The notes beneath the pieces are model-generated. The model was not told the origin of the DNA and searched no databases. It saw only the letters and a list, made by a program, of their open reading frames with translations. A stretch of DNA of 64,000 nt, taken from NCBI GenBank assembly GCA_037190845.1, contig JBBCJI010000002.1:97337-161336 (forward strand), read 5' to 3'. Each line of letters opens with the position of its first letter. Within the stretch, counting starts at the first letter, position 1. Below, in pieces: positions 7,621 to 16,816 of this stretch. The translations under genes were made by a program, and so were the position numbers. This DNA comes from JBEBVQ01 sp037190845. Lineage in GTDB: Bacteria; Bacteroidota; Bacteroidia; Chitinophagales; Chitinophagaceae.

Positions 7621-8550
7621 ATGTTATTGAAAGAGAATATCCCGTTTAAGTATGTTTTTGGAAAGATACGGAAAGAGATCACATTGATCACCGTGTATGT
7701 GACTGCTATACTGATCATACATGATTTCTTTAGGGTAAGCCATATTTCCATTCCTCTTTCCGTGCCGATGATTCTGGGGACGGTCATTTCTTTATTGCTT
7801 GGTTTTCGTTCCAATCAGGCATACGACCGTTGGTGGGAAGCCCGCATTATCTGGGGGGCTATTGTGAATGATTCCCGGACACTTGCCCGGCAGGCGCTTA
7901 CGTTTATTGATAATCCATATAATGATGAGGAGATACAGTACTTCAGGGAGCAGTTCATCAAACGGCAGATTGCGTGGACGTACAGCCTGGGTCAGTTTCT
8001 CCGGAATCAGGACGCCACCAAGGGGCTGGAAAAATGGCTTTCCCGTGCTGATCTCGAGTATATTGCTCATTATGCCAATGCCCCGGCTGCCTTACTGGAG
8101 TTGCAGGCGCGCGACCTGAATACTGCTCTGAAACAAAACTGGATCAACGAGTACCAGCAGGTGGAACTGGACCGTACGCTCAGTCGTCTCTGTGATTGTA
8201 TGGGGAAATGTGAGCGCATCAAGAATACAGTATTTCCTGCTACCTATAGCCTGTATATACACCTGTCTATGAATCTGTTCATCCTGTTGCTTCCTTTCGC
8301 GTTGATCAATTTCTTCGGTTATGTGATGATCCCGTTGGTGATCGCGATCGCGGCGACATTCTTCCTGATCGAAAAAATGGCGATACACTTACAGGATCCT
8401 TTTGAGAATAAACCTACAGATACGCCAATGACCACGATCGCCCGTAATATAGAGCGGGACCTCCGGCAGATGCTCCGCGAGCATACGCTTATGGATCAGG
8501 TGGCTGTAGCCGAGCCTGTGGCGAGGGAGGATCGCTTTTATGTTCTTTGA
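7621..8550 (+). CDS. Bestrophin-like (UPF0187/RFP-TM) membrane channel
   Basis: 309 residues; a GTG 6 bases upstream is an alternative start. Hydrophobic segments lie at ~20-40, ~45-60, ~220-245 and ~245-265, with the conserved block LLGFRSNQAYDRWWEARIIWG typical of bacterial bestrophins (YneE family). Members form pentameric ion channels in the inner membrane. The bacterial ones tested conduct cations, the animal ones chloride. The C-terminal stretch EKMAIHLQDPFENKPTDTPM is also characteristic. The physiological role is not evident from neighbours. Confidence 0.9.
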   Translation: MLLKENIPFKYVFGKIRKEITLITVYVTAILIIHDFFRVSHISIPLSVPMILGTVISLLLGFRSNQAYDRWWEARIIWGAIVNDSRTLARQALTFIDNPYNDEEIQYFREQFIKRQIAWTYSLGQFLRNQDATKGLEKWLSRADLEYIAHYANAPAALLELQARDLNTALKQNWINEYQQVELDRTLSRLCDCMGKCERIKNTVFPATYSLYIHLSMNLFILLLPFALINFFGYVMIPLVIAIAATFFLIEKMAIHLQDPFENKPTDTPMTTIARNIERDLRQMLREHTLMDQVAVAEPVAREDRFYVL

Positions 8551-8575
8551 TAAATTTGTTCGGATTTATGGTCAG

Positions 8576-9817
8576 CTATTTGCCTGCTGTTGTACTCCAT
8601 TCGTGGATAATGGCTTCCAGTGAAGCTTCGTTACCGGTGATGGATGCAAGCTTTGCAATGACCCTTTCTACCAGCGCATCGGGACAGGAGGCACCGGAGG
8701 TGAGCAATACCTTCACCGGACGCAATTCCGGAAGGTAACCCTGCGTCTTCTGCTCCTGGTGAGTGTGGAGGTCGAAATGGCAGATCTGTGCGCCGGAGAT
8801 CAGGCAGGTTTCATTCCTGATGAAATAGGTAGGATATTTTTCTGCACACAATTCTACTAAGTGGGAGGTGTTTGAACTGTTGTAGCCGCCGATCACAAGG
8901 GCCAGATGCGCGTCTTCCTGCAGCATCCCATGTACAGCGCTTTGATTGTCATTGGTGGCATAGCAGAGTGTGTCCCGGGTATCGGCAAATCGTTCTGATG
9001 CACGTTCCGGCCCTGTCTGGTAGTGATGAACCATCACCTGCTTTAGATAATCAGCAATACCCTGTGTTTCGCTGGCGAGCATGGTTGTCTGGTTGACCAC
9101 ACCTATTTTCTGAAAATCATGATTGACATCAAATCCCGCAGAATACTGCCCTTTGAAGTCTTCGTAAAACTGTCCAGGCGGCAGCTCTCCGGTAATGAAC
9201 CGGGCCAGGTGCCGTGCTTCATGCATGTCTTTCACTACAACGGTAGGCGTATTTGCCTTGCTGTGGGAGAAGGTAGCCCTGGTTTCTTCGTGTCCCGGTT
9301 TGCCGTGTACAATGATAGTGTATCCTTCTTTTCCGATTTTCTCCGCGCGGTTCCATACCTTTTCTACAAAAGGGCAGGTAGTTTCGTACCGGGTGGGTTC
9401 AATCCCTTTCTGCCGGAGCTGTGCTTCCAGCTCTAACGTAGTGCCGAAGGCGGGAATGATGACGATATCGTCTCCATATAGCTCGTCCCAGTGGATCAGC
9501 ATGTTCCCTTTAGTATCCATCAGAAAGCGGACACCAAGCGCTTCCAGATCCGCATTGACGCCAGGGTTATGGATCATTTCACTGAGCAGGAAAATACGTT
9601 TGCCGGGGTTCTCCTCTACTGCACGGAATGCAATTTCGATCGCGTTTTCCACTCCGTAGCAAAATCCGAAATGTCGTGCCAGTACCACGTGGAGTGAGCC
9701 GATGCGGAGCAGGGTAGGACTAAAGTCTTTCTTCATCCGGTCCGCCGCTTTTCTTTTTTGCTTGATAGCAGTGATCAGCGGGCTGCGATAATGTACGGGG
9801 ACGTTAAACGATTTCAT
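8576..9817 (-). CDS. ispH: 4-hydroxy-3-methylbut-2-enyl diphosphate reductase
   Basis: 413 residues. IspH is the last enzyme of the MEP isoprenoid pathway. It reduces HMBPP to IPP and DMAPP with an iron-sulfur cluster. Cluster cysteines are seen in GFCYGVENAIE (C53), ETTCPFVEKVW and SGASCPDALVE, and the substrate motifs EMIHNPGVN, HGKPGHEET and GGYNSSNTSHLVE are present. It is of the long type (~400 aa, as in cyanobacteria and plants) rather than the ~315-residue E. coli type. The frame continues 17 codons upstream, but those lie inside the inverted repeat at 9828-9896, so the start at 9817 is chosen. Confidence 0.93.
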   Translation of the reverse strand: MKSFNVPVHYRSPLITAIKQKRKAADRMKKDFSPTLLRIGSLHVVLARHFGFCYGVENAIEIAFRAVEENPGKRIFLLSEMIHNPGVNADLEALGVRFLMDTKGNMLIHWDELYGDDIVIIPAFGTTLELEAQLRQKGIEPTRYETTCPFVEKVWNRAEKIGKEGYTIIVHGKPGHEETRATFSHSKANTPTVVVKDMHEARHLARFITGELPPGQFYEDFKGQYSAGFDVNHDFQKIGVVNQTTMLASETQGIADYLKQVMVHHYQTGPERASERFADTRDTLCYATNDNQSAVHGMLQEDAHLALVIGGYNSSNTSHLVELCAEKYPTYFIRNETCLISGAQICHFDLHTHQEQKTQGYLPELRPVKVLLTSGASCPDALVERVIAKLASITGNEASLEAIIHEWSTTAGK

Positions 9818-9827
9818 GTTTGAATTA

Positions 9828-9896
9828 GTTATGAGTGATGAATTATGAATTATGAATGAGTAATTCATAACTCATAATTCATAACTCATCATTCAT
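9828..9896. repeat. AT-rich intercistronic inverted repeat (attatgaa/ttcataat words)
   Basis: The left half repeats the word gaattatgaattatgaatg and the right half its complement, giving an imperfect hairpin. It overlaps the last codons of the adaptor gene and stops 10 bases before the ispH start, both on the minus strand. Confidence 0.8.
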
Positions 9897-10965
9897 ATTG
9901 GTCATTCACAATTGTGGTCAGCTTCACTGCCATGCCTGGCTTCACCTGCATAATACCGGTAGTAATAATAGTGTCGCCCGCCTGCAGGCCTTGTTCTACA
10001 TGTATCATGTTTTGTGTGCGTGCACCTGTACGGACGGTGGTGATCGTTGCTTTTCCGTTCCTGACCACGGCTACCTGCTTGTCCCTGGTCGTCGGTATGA
10101 TAGCCTGGGAGGGAACCAGTATCGCATGCTCGTCGCTTTCAAAATTGATCCATACATGCGCAAACGCCCCTGGGGTAATTTTTCCATCGGGATTAGGCAT
10201 TACTGCGCGTACCTTTACGGTGCGCGTGGTGGCATCGGCGCCGGGATCAATAGCGCTGATTTTTCCGGAAAGGGTATCCGGGTTTCCGGCAATGGTGAAG
10301 TGTATTGCCTTCCCGTTTGCCATATAGTTCCGGAATTGATCGGGCACATTAAAATCTATTTTTAACGGGTGTGTTTGCTGGAGTGTTGTCACTAGCGTGG
10401 ATGGAGATACGATGGCCCCCGGGCTGACACCTCTGATACCGATAGCACCGTCGAATGGAGCTATAATCCGCGTCTTGCGTAGCATAGCTTCCTGATATAC
10501 AATGTCTGCATCTATGGATGCTATCTGCGTTTCAGTAGTTTCATAATCCTGCCGGCTGATGCCTCCGATATCAAGCAGCTTTTGCTGGCGTTCCTGTATT
10601 TTTACCTGGAGTTCGCGCTGTGCCTTCAGCTTTTGTATCTGTGCTTTGATGTCTGCATCATACAGTTGCACCAGCACATCTCCCTTCCGTACCCGGCTTC
10701 CTTCGCGGAAAGGGATCGCAGTAACTCTGCCTGATATTTCAGGATGGATGTCCACCTGCTCGTTCGGGACAATCGTGCCGCTCGCTGTGTAATTATTGTA
10801 ATATGTCTGTGGCGTTACTATATAGCCTGATGCATGGAGTGTGGGAGGGCCGCCTGGCTGGCCGTTGCCGGGAGCTTTATCTTTTTCTGTACATCCGGAC
10901 AACCAGGCTGTGAGCCAGACGCCGGTTAAAAATATCCGGAAAAATTTATTACCCGACAGGTACAT
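9889..10965 (-). CDS. RND efflux periplasmic adaptor (HlyD/AcrA family lipoprotein)
   Basis: 358 residues. A signal peptide ends in the lipobox WLSGC. A barrel-sandwich (biotinyl-lipoyl-like) half-motif at ~60-90 (VDIHPEISGRVTAIPFREGSRVRKGDVL), a coiled-coil hairpin at ~110-150 and the second half-motif (IIAPFDGAIG) follow, then beta-barrel and membrane-proximal domains. Such adaptors link an inner-membrane RND pump to an outer-membrane channel. Neither partner gene is in this window, so it is an orphan here. It lies upstream of ispH on the same strand, joined by the inverted repeat, which suggests one transcript. Confidence 0.9.
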   Translation of the reverse strand: MYLSGNKFFRIFLTGVWLTAWLSGCTEKDKAPGNGQPGGPPTLHASGYIVTPQTYYNNYTASGTIVPNEQVDIHPEISGRVTAIPFREGSRVRKGDVLVQLYDADIKAQIQKLKAQRELQVKIQERQQKLLDIGGISRQDYETTETQIASIDADIVYQEAMLRKTRIIAPFDGAIGIRGVSPGAIVSPSTLVTTLQQTHPLKIDFNVPDQFRNYMANGKAIHFTIAGNPDTLSGKISAIDPGADATTRTVKVRAVMPNPDGKITPGAFAHVWINFESDEHAILVPSQAIIPTTRDKQVAVVRNGKATITTVRTGARTQNMIHVEQGLQAGDTIITTGIMQVKPGMAVKLTTIVNDQYE

Positions 10966-10996
10966 TAACGTCGTTTTAAAGAATTAAATTAGAGAA

Positions 10997-11028
10997 TTGT
11001 ATGCAAATATAGGCGGATCGTAGCTTTG
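10997..11028 (+). promoter_or_regulatory. Bacteroidota-type promoter for the DUF3810 gene
   Basis: TTG at 10997-10999, 21 bases, then TAGCTTTG at 11021-11028, matching TTG-N17-23-TAnnTTTG. The box is 31 bases before the start codon. Confidence 0.5.
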
Positions 11029-11059
11029 TAAGACATGAATAACCGGTTGAAACCAGCGC

Positions 11060-12145
11060 ATGCGTTATAGGGAAAAGTTAATTTTTTTGTTGGCAGTGAT
11101 TATACTGGTGGTGGCCATGCAGTTGTTGCTGCCGGGAAACCCGGAGCTGGTAAGGCTTTACAGTCAGTATGTCTTCCGGCCTTATCAATCGTTGCGGAAT
11201 ATTTTATTCGGGAGCCTGCCCGTGAGTATCGGTGATCTGTTGTACACGGTGGGCTTTATCATATTGCTGCTTGTTATTGTGCGGTGGGTATATTTTGTTG
11301 TTCGTTTCAGAACGTACCGACACCACCTGTGGCATTCGCTGATTCATACCGGCACGGCTATCGGAGTATTATATGTGTTGTTTTTTATCGGATGGGGCGG
11401 GAATTATTATAAACCATCGTTGAGTGAATATTGGAAGCTGGATATGAACACAACAGAAAGCAGGCATTTTCTGTTTGCTTATGATGCCTGGCTGGTAACG
11501 CAGTTGAATAAGCTGGCCCCGGAATACCAGGGATTACGTTTCCGTGAGGTAGACAAACGTGCGCAACAATATTTCCGGAAATATACAGACAGCCGTACCC
11601 GTATGCATGGTATCAATGCGAAAGCCAGCATCTTCGGTTATTTCATGCAGTATTTTGGTATTCAGGGGTATTATAACCCGTTTACGGGAGAGGCGCAGGT
11701 CAATCGTTTCCAGCCGGCTTTTATGCTGCCTTTTGTGGTATGTCATGAAATGGCGCATCAGTCGGGTGTTGCGGCGGAAGACGATGCTAACCTGCTGGCT
11801 TATGCGCTGGGTACGGTGGTGCCGGATCCTGATTTCCGGTATTCCGCTTATTTTAACCTGTGGTTATATACGCACAGCCGTGTGCGTGCGCTGGATTCTG
11901 TACGTGCGGCTGCACACCGGGACCGGCTGAATCCCATTAGCTTGGCGCATGTGGATACGCTGCGTGATATACGCCGCAGGTATAAAAGTGATGTAGGAGC
12001 CTATAGTGGCTTCTTATATGACGGTTATCTGCGGCTGCACAATCAGAAAGAAGGTATCCGGAGCTATAATAATGTCGTGGAGACGGCATGGCTATTCGAA
12101 TTGCGCAGGAAGCACACCGCTGCCGGTCTTATTTCAATCCCTTGA
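11060..12145 (+). CDS. DUF3810 membrane protein with zinc-metallopeptidase motif
   Basis: 361 residues. Three hydrophobic segments lie in the first ~120 residues (about 7-24, 55-80 and 95-115). The remainder is soluble and carries CHEMAHQSGVAAEDDANLLAYA, an HExxH-like zinc-binding signature (HEMAH) with a downstream acidic residue, as in gluzincin-type peptidases. DUF3810 proteins are found in Bacteroidota and Firmicutes and have no assigned function. A membrane-anchored peptidase is the reasonable inference. It is divergent from the adaptor gene and convergent with meaB. Confidence 0.8.
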   Translation: MRYREKLIFLLAVIILVVAMQLLLPGNPELVRLYSQYVFRPYQSLRNILFGSLPVSIGDLLYTVGFIILLLVIVRWVYFVVRFRTYRHHLWHSLIHTGTAIGVLYVLFFIGWGGNYYKPSLSEYWKLDMNTTESRHFLFAYDAWLVTQLNKLAPEYQGLRFREVDKRAQQYFRKYTDSRTRMHGINAKASIFGYFMQYFGIQGYYNPFTGEAQVNRFQPAFMLPFVVCHEMAHQSGVAAEDDANLLAYALGTVVPDPDFRYSAYFNLWLYTHSRVRALDSVRAAAHRDRLNPISLAHVDTLRDIRRRYKSDVGAYSGFLYDGYLRLHNQKEGIRSYNNVVETAWLFELRRKHTAAGLISIP

Positions 12146-12175
12146 TTTTAAGTTTAAATATACCCGGCGTCTTAA

Positions 12176-13180
12176 TTAAGTGTTCATATCGGTCATAAAC
12201 AGCTTCATCAGTTCGCCTGCCGCTTTGTAGGATGTGATGCTCCCTTTTAGCAGCGCTTCTTTGTAATGAGGGTATGCGGCTTGCACAGCTTTGTTTTGGA
12301 AGAACAATGTTCTTACCTGATCGTTGATTGTTTCCTCCATCCAGTAAACAGCCTGTGCTTTCCTCTTTTCGGAAAAATATCCGTTACTACCGGTATGTAA
12401 TTTATAGCTTTCTATGATTTCCCATGCCTTATCCATACCTGTGCCGGTAAGGGCAGAACAGGTTCCTGTGCGAGGTATCCAGCCGCCGGGATGGGGCGGG
12501 AGCAGGTGCATGGCCCGTTTGTATTCTGTGGCGGCCAGCCTAGCCTTGTCCTGGTTGATGCCGTCTGCTTTGGTGATCAGCAGTGCATCTGCCATCTCCA
12601 TGATGCCCCGTTTGATGCCCTGCAGTTCATCGCCTGCTCCCGGCAACATGAGCAGCAGGAAGAAATCCACCATGGAGTGTACGGCTGTCTCTGATTGTCC
12701 GACCCCTACTGTTTCGATGATGATGGTGTCATATCCCGCTGCTTCGCAGAGATAGATCGTTTCGCGTGTCCGACGTGCGACACCTCCCAGGGAGTCGCCG
12801 GCCGGCGATGGTCTGATAAATACATTGGGCAGGACGGATAATTGCTCCATCCGGGTTTTGTCGCCGAGTATGCTCCCTTTTGAAATAGAGCTGGTAGGGT
12901 CTACTGCCAGCACGGCGATCTTTTTCCGGTGTGTTTCCGAAAGATATAATCCGAAGCGTTCGATGAATGAGCTTTTCCCTACGCCGGGTACGCCGGTGAT
13001 GCCAATGCGGATAGAATGACCTGACAGAGGCAGGCAGCGCTCCACGATCTGCCCGGCAAGCTCCTGGTGGGCAGGTAGTGTGCTTTCGACAAGTGTAATG
13101 GCCCGTGCCAGCACCGCAATATTACCGGAGGTGATCCCCTCCAGGTATTGACTGGCATCCATCGGTTGTTTTGTGGCCAT
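12176..13180 (-). CDS. meaB: Methylmalonyl-CoA mutase-associated GTPase MeaB (ArgK type)
   Basis: 334 residues. A G3E-family GTPase with the P-loop GVPGVGKS (~61-68), AVDPTSSISKGSILGDKTRM, the Walker B-like TVGVGQSE, and TKADG for guanine recognition. MeaB gates cofactor loading into methylmalonyl-CoA mutase and protects the enzyme from inactivation. It begins 17 bases after the large-subunit stop codon and completes the operon that starts at 17369 or 16748. Confidence 0.93.
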   Translation of the reverse strand: MATKQPMDASQYLEGITSGNIAVLARAITLVESTLPAHQELAGQIVERCLPLSGHSIRIGITGVPGVGKSSFIERFGLYLSETHRKKIAVLAVDPTSSISKGSILGDKTRMEQLSVLPNVFIRPSPAGDSLGGVARRTRETIYLCEAAGYDTIIIETVGVGQSETAVHSMVDFFLLLMLPGAGDELQGIKRGIMEMADALLITKADGINQDKARLAATEYKRAMHLLPPHPGGWIPRTGTCSALTGTGMDKAWEIIESYKLHTGSNGYFSEKRKAQAVYWMEETINDQVRTLFFQNKAVQAAYPHYKEALLKGSITSYKAAGELMKLFMTDMNT

Positions 13181-13197
13181 TTGTCCTTTTTATTTGG

Positions 13198-15330
13198 TCA
13201 TTTGTCCGTTTTCTCAATCAGCTTTTTCAGAATATCCTGTGCGGCGACAGAGATCACGGTTCCCGGTCCGAATACAGCGCTGACGCCGGCCTGGTACAGG
13301 AAATCGTAATCCTGCGGGGGAATGACACCACCGGCTACCACCATGATATCCTCCCGCCCCAACTCCTGAAGTGCCGCGATCACTTGAGGTACCAGCGTTT
13401 TGTGACCGGCTGCCAGGCTCGACACGCCGAGTATATGCACATCATTCTCTACTGCCTGGCGGGCAGCTTCAGCGGGTGTCTGGAACAGCGGGCCGATGTC
13501 CACATCAAAACCCATATCGGCGAAGCTGGTGGCGATCACCTTCGCTCCCCGGTCGTGCCCGTCCTGCCCCATTTTGGCAACCATGATACGTGGTCTTCTG
13601 CCGTCAAGCGTAGCAAACTCGTCAGCGAGCTTCCGTGCGGCTTCGAAATTTTTATCCATAGCGATTTCAGATGAATAGACGCCGGCGATGGAACGGATCG
13701 TTGCCTGGTAGCGTCCGAATACTTTTTCGCAGGCGTATGATATTTCTCCGAGTGTCGCTCTTCTCCGGGCGGCTTCTACTGCAAGCTCCAGCAGGTTGCC
13801 CTGACCTGTTCTGCAACATTCGGTGATGGCATCAAGTATGTTGTCTACTTCCTGCTGATTGCGTGAGGCACGCAACTCCTGCAGTCGTTTTATCTGCGCT
13901 TCGCGTACACGTGTATTATCTACTTCGAGTGTGTCTATCAGTTCCTGCTTTTCCGGCCGGTACCTGTTGACGCCGACGATAATATCCTTCCCGCTGTCTA
14001 TCCTTGCCTGTTTTTTTGCGGCAGCTTCTTCGATGCGCATTTTAGGAATGCCTGTTTCAATGGCTTTGGCCATGCCGCCGAGCTGCTCCACTTCTTCGAT
14101 CAGCGCCCAGGCTTTATGCGCCAGCTCGTGCGTAAGATATTCCACATAATAAGAACCGCCCCAGGGGTCAACCGTTTTGCAGATATTGTTTTCAAGCTGC
14201 AGGCACAACTGCGTATTACGTGCGATGCGGGCCGAAAAATCAGTCGGCAGGGCGATGGCTTCATCCAGCGCATTGGTATGCAGGCTCTGGGTATGACCCA
14301 GTGCAGCAGCCATGGCTTCGATGCTGGTACGCGCTACGTTGTTGAAGGGATCCTGTTCGGTAAGGCTCCAGCCGGAGGTCTGGCAATGGGTGCGTAATGC
14401 AAGTGATTTATTGTTCTTAGGGTCAAAGCTTTTTACAATTTTGGCCCAGAGCATCCGTCCTGCCCGCATTTTGGCGATTTCCATGAAATGGTTCATGCCA
14501 ATTGCCCAAAAGAAAGAAAGACGCGGAGCAAAGCTGTCAATGTCGAGCCCTGCCTGCAATCCGGTACGGATGTATTCAAGCCCGTCAGCCAGGGTATAGG
14601 CCAGCTCTATATCGGCCGTAGCGCCTGCTTCCTGGAGGTGGTAACCGGAGATACTGATCGAGTTGAACTTCGGCATGTGCTTCGAAGTATATTCGAAGAT
14701 ATCGGCGATGATCTTCATGGAAGGGGCGGGCGGATATACGTATGTGTTCCGCACCATAAATTCCTTGAGTATGTCGTTTTGTATGGTGCCGCTCAGTTTT
14801 TCTGCAGGTACGCCCTGTTCTTCTGCGGCTACAATGTAGAAGGCCAGTATGGGTAATACAGCCCCGTTCATGGTCATGGAGACCGACATCACATCCAGGG
14901 GTATCTGATCGAAAAGGATCTTCATGTCGAGGATGGAGTCAATGGCAACGCCGGCTTTACCTACGTCGCCTACCACGCGTTCGTGGTCGCTGTCGTATCC
15001 TCGGTGTGTGGCCAGGTCAAAAGCTACGGACAGACCTTTCTGTCCCGCCGCCAGGTTGCGCCGGTAAAAAGCATTGGATTCTTCGGCTGTTGAGAACCCG
15101 GCATATTGACGGATGGTCCAGGGGTTGACAGCGTACATGGTGCTGTAGGGGCCTCTTAAAAACGGAGGTAGTCCGGCAGCATAATGCAGATGTTCGTACC
15201 CTTCGTTGTCTTTATGTTCATACCTGCTTTTGATCGTTATCTGTTCTGCGGCGGTAAACACATCGCCGTTGTCGCCGGATGTTTCCGGAACTACGGAACG
15301 GTAAGGTATTTTGCTGAGATCTTTTTTCAT
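13198..15330 (-). CDS. scpA: Methylmalonyl-CoA mutase large (catalytic) subunit
   Basis: 710 residues, full family length. The N-terminal TIM barrel binds CoA substrate (RGPYSTMYAVNPWTIRQYAGFSTAEESN), and the C-terminal domain (~580-705) binds coenzyme B12 through GQDGHDRGAKVIA, in which the DxHxxG histidine coordinates cobalt. It interconverts succinyl-CoA and (R)-methylmalonyl-CoA, feeding propionate formation or propionyl-CoA use. The start codon overlaps the small-subunit stop by 4 bases (ATGA), a sign of translational coupling. Confidence 0.96.
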   Translation of the reverse strand: MKKDLSKIPYRSVVPETSGDNGDVFTAAEQITIKSRYEHKDNEGYEHLHYAAGLPPFLRGPYSTMYAVNPWTIRQYAGFSTAEESNAFYRRNLAAGQKGLSVAFDLATHRGYDSDHERVVGDVGKAGVAIDSILDMKILFDQIPLDVMSVSMTMNGAVLPILAFYIVAAEEQGVPAEKLSGTIQNDILKEFMVRNTYVYPPAPSMKIIADIFEYTSKHMPKFNSISISGYHLQEAGATADIELAYTLADGLEYIRTGLQAGLDIDSFAPRLSFFWAIGMNHFMEIAKMRAGRMLWAKIVKSFDPKNNKSLALRTHCQTSGWSLTEQDPFNNVARTSIEAMAAALGHTQSLHTNALDEAIALPTDFSARIARNTQLCLQLENNICKTVDPWGGSYYVEYLTHELAHKAWALIEEVEQLGGMAKAIETGIPKMRIEEAAAKKQARIDSGKDIIVGVNRYRPEKQELIDTLEVDNTRVREAQIKRLQELRASRNQQEVDNILDAITECCRTGQGNLLELAVEAARRRATLGEISYACEKVFGRYQATIRSIAGVYSSEIAMDKNFEAARKLADEFATLDGRRPRIMVAKMGQDGHDRGAKVIATSFADMGFDVDIGPLFQTPAEAARQAVENDVHILGVSSLAAGHKTLVPQVIAALQELGREDIMVVAGGVIPPQDYDFLYQAGVSAVFGPGTVISVAAQDILKKLIEKTDK

Positions 15331-16748
15331 GCGTGCTTGTTTTCTTCTGTCAGCCTTGCCTGCTCATAGTTTGCTGCCAGCCGGGTCGTGTTAAGCGGCA
15401 GTATATCATATAGCCCGTCTCCGTCTCCCTGTGGAACCAGGGGGACGGTTGCTTTCCTCCGCATCTTTTCCGACGGATCAGGGAATTTATTAGTACCTAC
15501 GAGTATTTTTTTTCCTGCTGCGAATTCTTGTTTTTCCTGCTCTGCAAATGTCCGGATGGCCTGCTGTATGGAGCCTGCCCGCAGGCATTGCAGGAATCCT
15601 CCCTGCGCTTCTATCCGGGTAAATCCTTCCCATGCTTTTTCCGCAATCTGCTCTGTCAGTGTTTCTATGAACCAGGAACCGGCAGCGCTATCAGATATTT
15701 TGTCCAGATAGCTTTCATGTTTCAGGATAAGCTGGATGTTCCGGGCCATTCTCCGGGAAAATTCGTTTTCCTGTGTGAAGGTGCTGTCGAAGTGCATTAC
15801 GCTCAGACTGTTGCAGCCGCCGGTTACAGCGGCCATCGCTGCTGTAGTGGTGCGCAGGAGATTGTTGTAGGCATCGTATACAGTCAGATGGCGGTGCGCG
15901 GTGGTGGCGTGCACATAGACGTCACTTTGGACGTTGTATGTGCCGAGCAGCAATGCAAAAACTTTTCTCAGCGCCCGGAATTTGGCTATTTCAAAAAAAT
16001 AATCAGGTCCGGCTCCCAGGTTTATCTGTATACGTCCTTTCAGCGCACCGGGGGTAATGCCCGCGTCTGTACCGGCGCTGATATAAGCATGAGCATGCGC
16101 CAGCGCACAGGAGAGCTGGTATGCCGGAGGTGCACCGGCATTATGGTATATAGCTGCGTTAACGCATAGTGTTTTATAGGGCGCTGTTTGAGTAAACAGC
16201 GCTGTCCATGTTTCAAAATCCTTTTGGTATGTATTATCAGTACGCCCATGCTGTACTGCCTGGCCTATAAAGTCCGCGTCAACAGAGATGTTCAGTTGAT
16301 CCGGCTGCCATCCCTGCGACAGGATATAAGCCTGTATTTTTTCCCGGAATATCAGGGCATCCCCCATTATGGAAAACTGCAGGCCGATGTACGGAGCGTC
16401 GATATCCCGGAGCAGGGTTGCCAAATCGGTGGTATGCGTCAGGTAAAAGTGTAAGGCCGTAGCGCCGTTGTCCAGAGCATGCAGGGCTTTTTTATTGGCT
16501 TCGCTTTCATCCGTTACATGAATGGTTTCACAGACTTCCCAATCCGTATGTGTAAATAGCGGCCGGCGTTCGGTCAGGCCGGCAAGATCAACCGCAGTAT
16601 AGAAGGGTTTGATGGTGATCCCTTCCGCCGTAGTATATTGTAGTGTTTGTTCAAAATCGGCTCCTTTCAGGTCTTTGATCGTCTGCTGGATCCATTGCTC
16701 CGGACTTACCGGAGGGAAAGAAGAGAACAGTTTGCTGCCATCATTCAT
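15327..16748 (-). CDS. mutA: Methylmalonyl-CoA mutase small subunit
   Basis: 473 residues, the non-catalytic beta subunit of the heterodimeric mutase. It resembles the barrel of the large subunit (SPEQWIQQTIKDLKGADFEQ at the start, DPSEKMRRKATVPLVPQ near the end) but lacks the full catalytic set, and its B12-binding domain is absent: the usual family member is ~600 residues, so this is the shorter form common in Chitinophagaceae. It supports folding and subunit assembly. An AT-rich inverted repeat ends 15 bases upstream of the start. Confidence 0.92.
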   Translation of the reverse strand: MNDGSKLFSSFPPVSPEQWIQQTIKDLKGADFEQTLQYTTAEGITIKPFYTAVDLAGLTERRPLFTHTDWEVCETIHVTDESEANKKALHALDNGATALHFYLTHTTDLATLLRDIDAPYIGLQFSIMGDALIFREKIQAYILSQGWQPDQLNISVDADFIGQAVQHGRTDNTYQKDFETWTALFTQTAPYKTLCVNAAIYHNAGAPPAYQLSCALAHAHAYISAGTDAGITPGALKGRIQINLGAGPDYFFEIAKFRALRKVFALLLGTYNVQSDVYVHATTAHRHLTVYDAYNNLLRTTTAAMAAVTGGCNSLSVMHFDSTFTQENEFSRRMARNIQLILKHESYLDKISDSAAGSWFIETLTEQIAEKAWEGFTRIEAQGGFLQCLRAGSIQQAIRTFAEQEKQEFAAGKKILVGTNKFPDPSEKMRRKATVPLVPQGDGDGLYDILPLNTTRLAANYEQARLTEENKHA

Positions 16749-16763
16749 GTGTAATCCATTTTA

Positions 16764-16816
16764 GTGATGAATTATGAATTATGAATGATTCAACTCATCA
16801 TTCATAATTCATAATT
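16764..16816. repeat. AT-rich intercistronic inverted repeat (attatgaa/ttcataat words)
   Basis: The left half (tgatgaattatgaattatga) pairs with the right half (tcataattcataattat), nearly perfect over about 22 bases. It fills the spacer between the stop codon of the 184-residue protein gene (16815) and the mutA start (16748). Confidence 0.85.
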
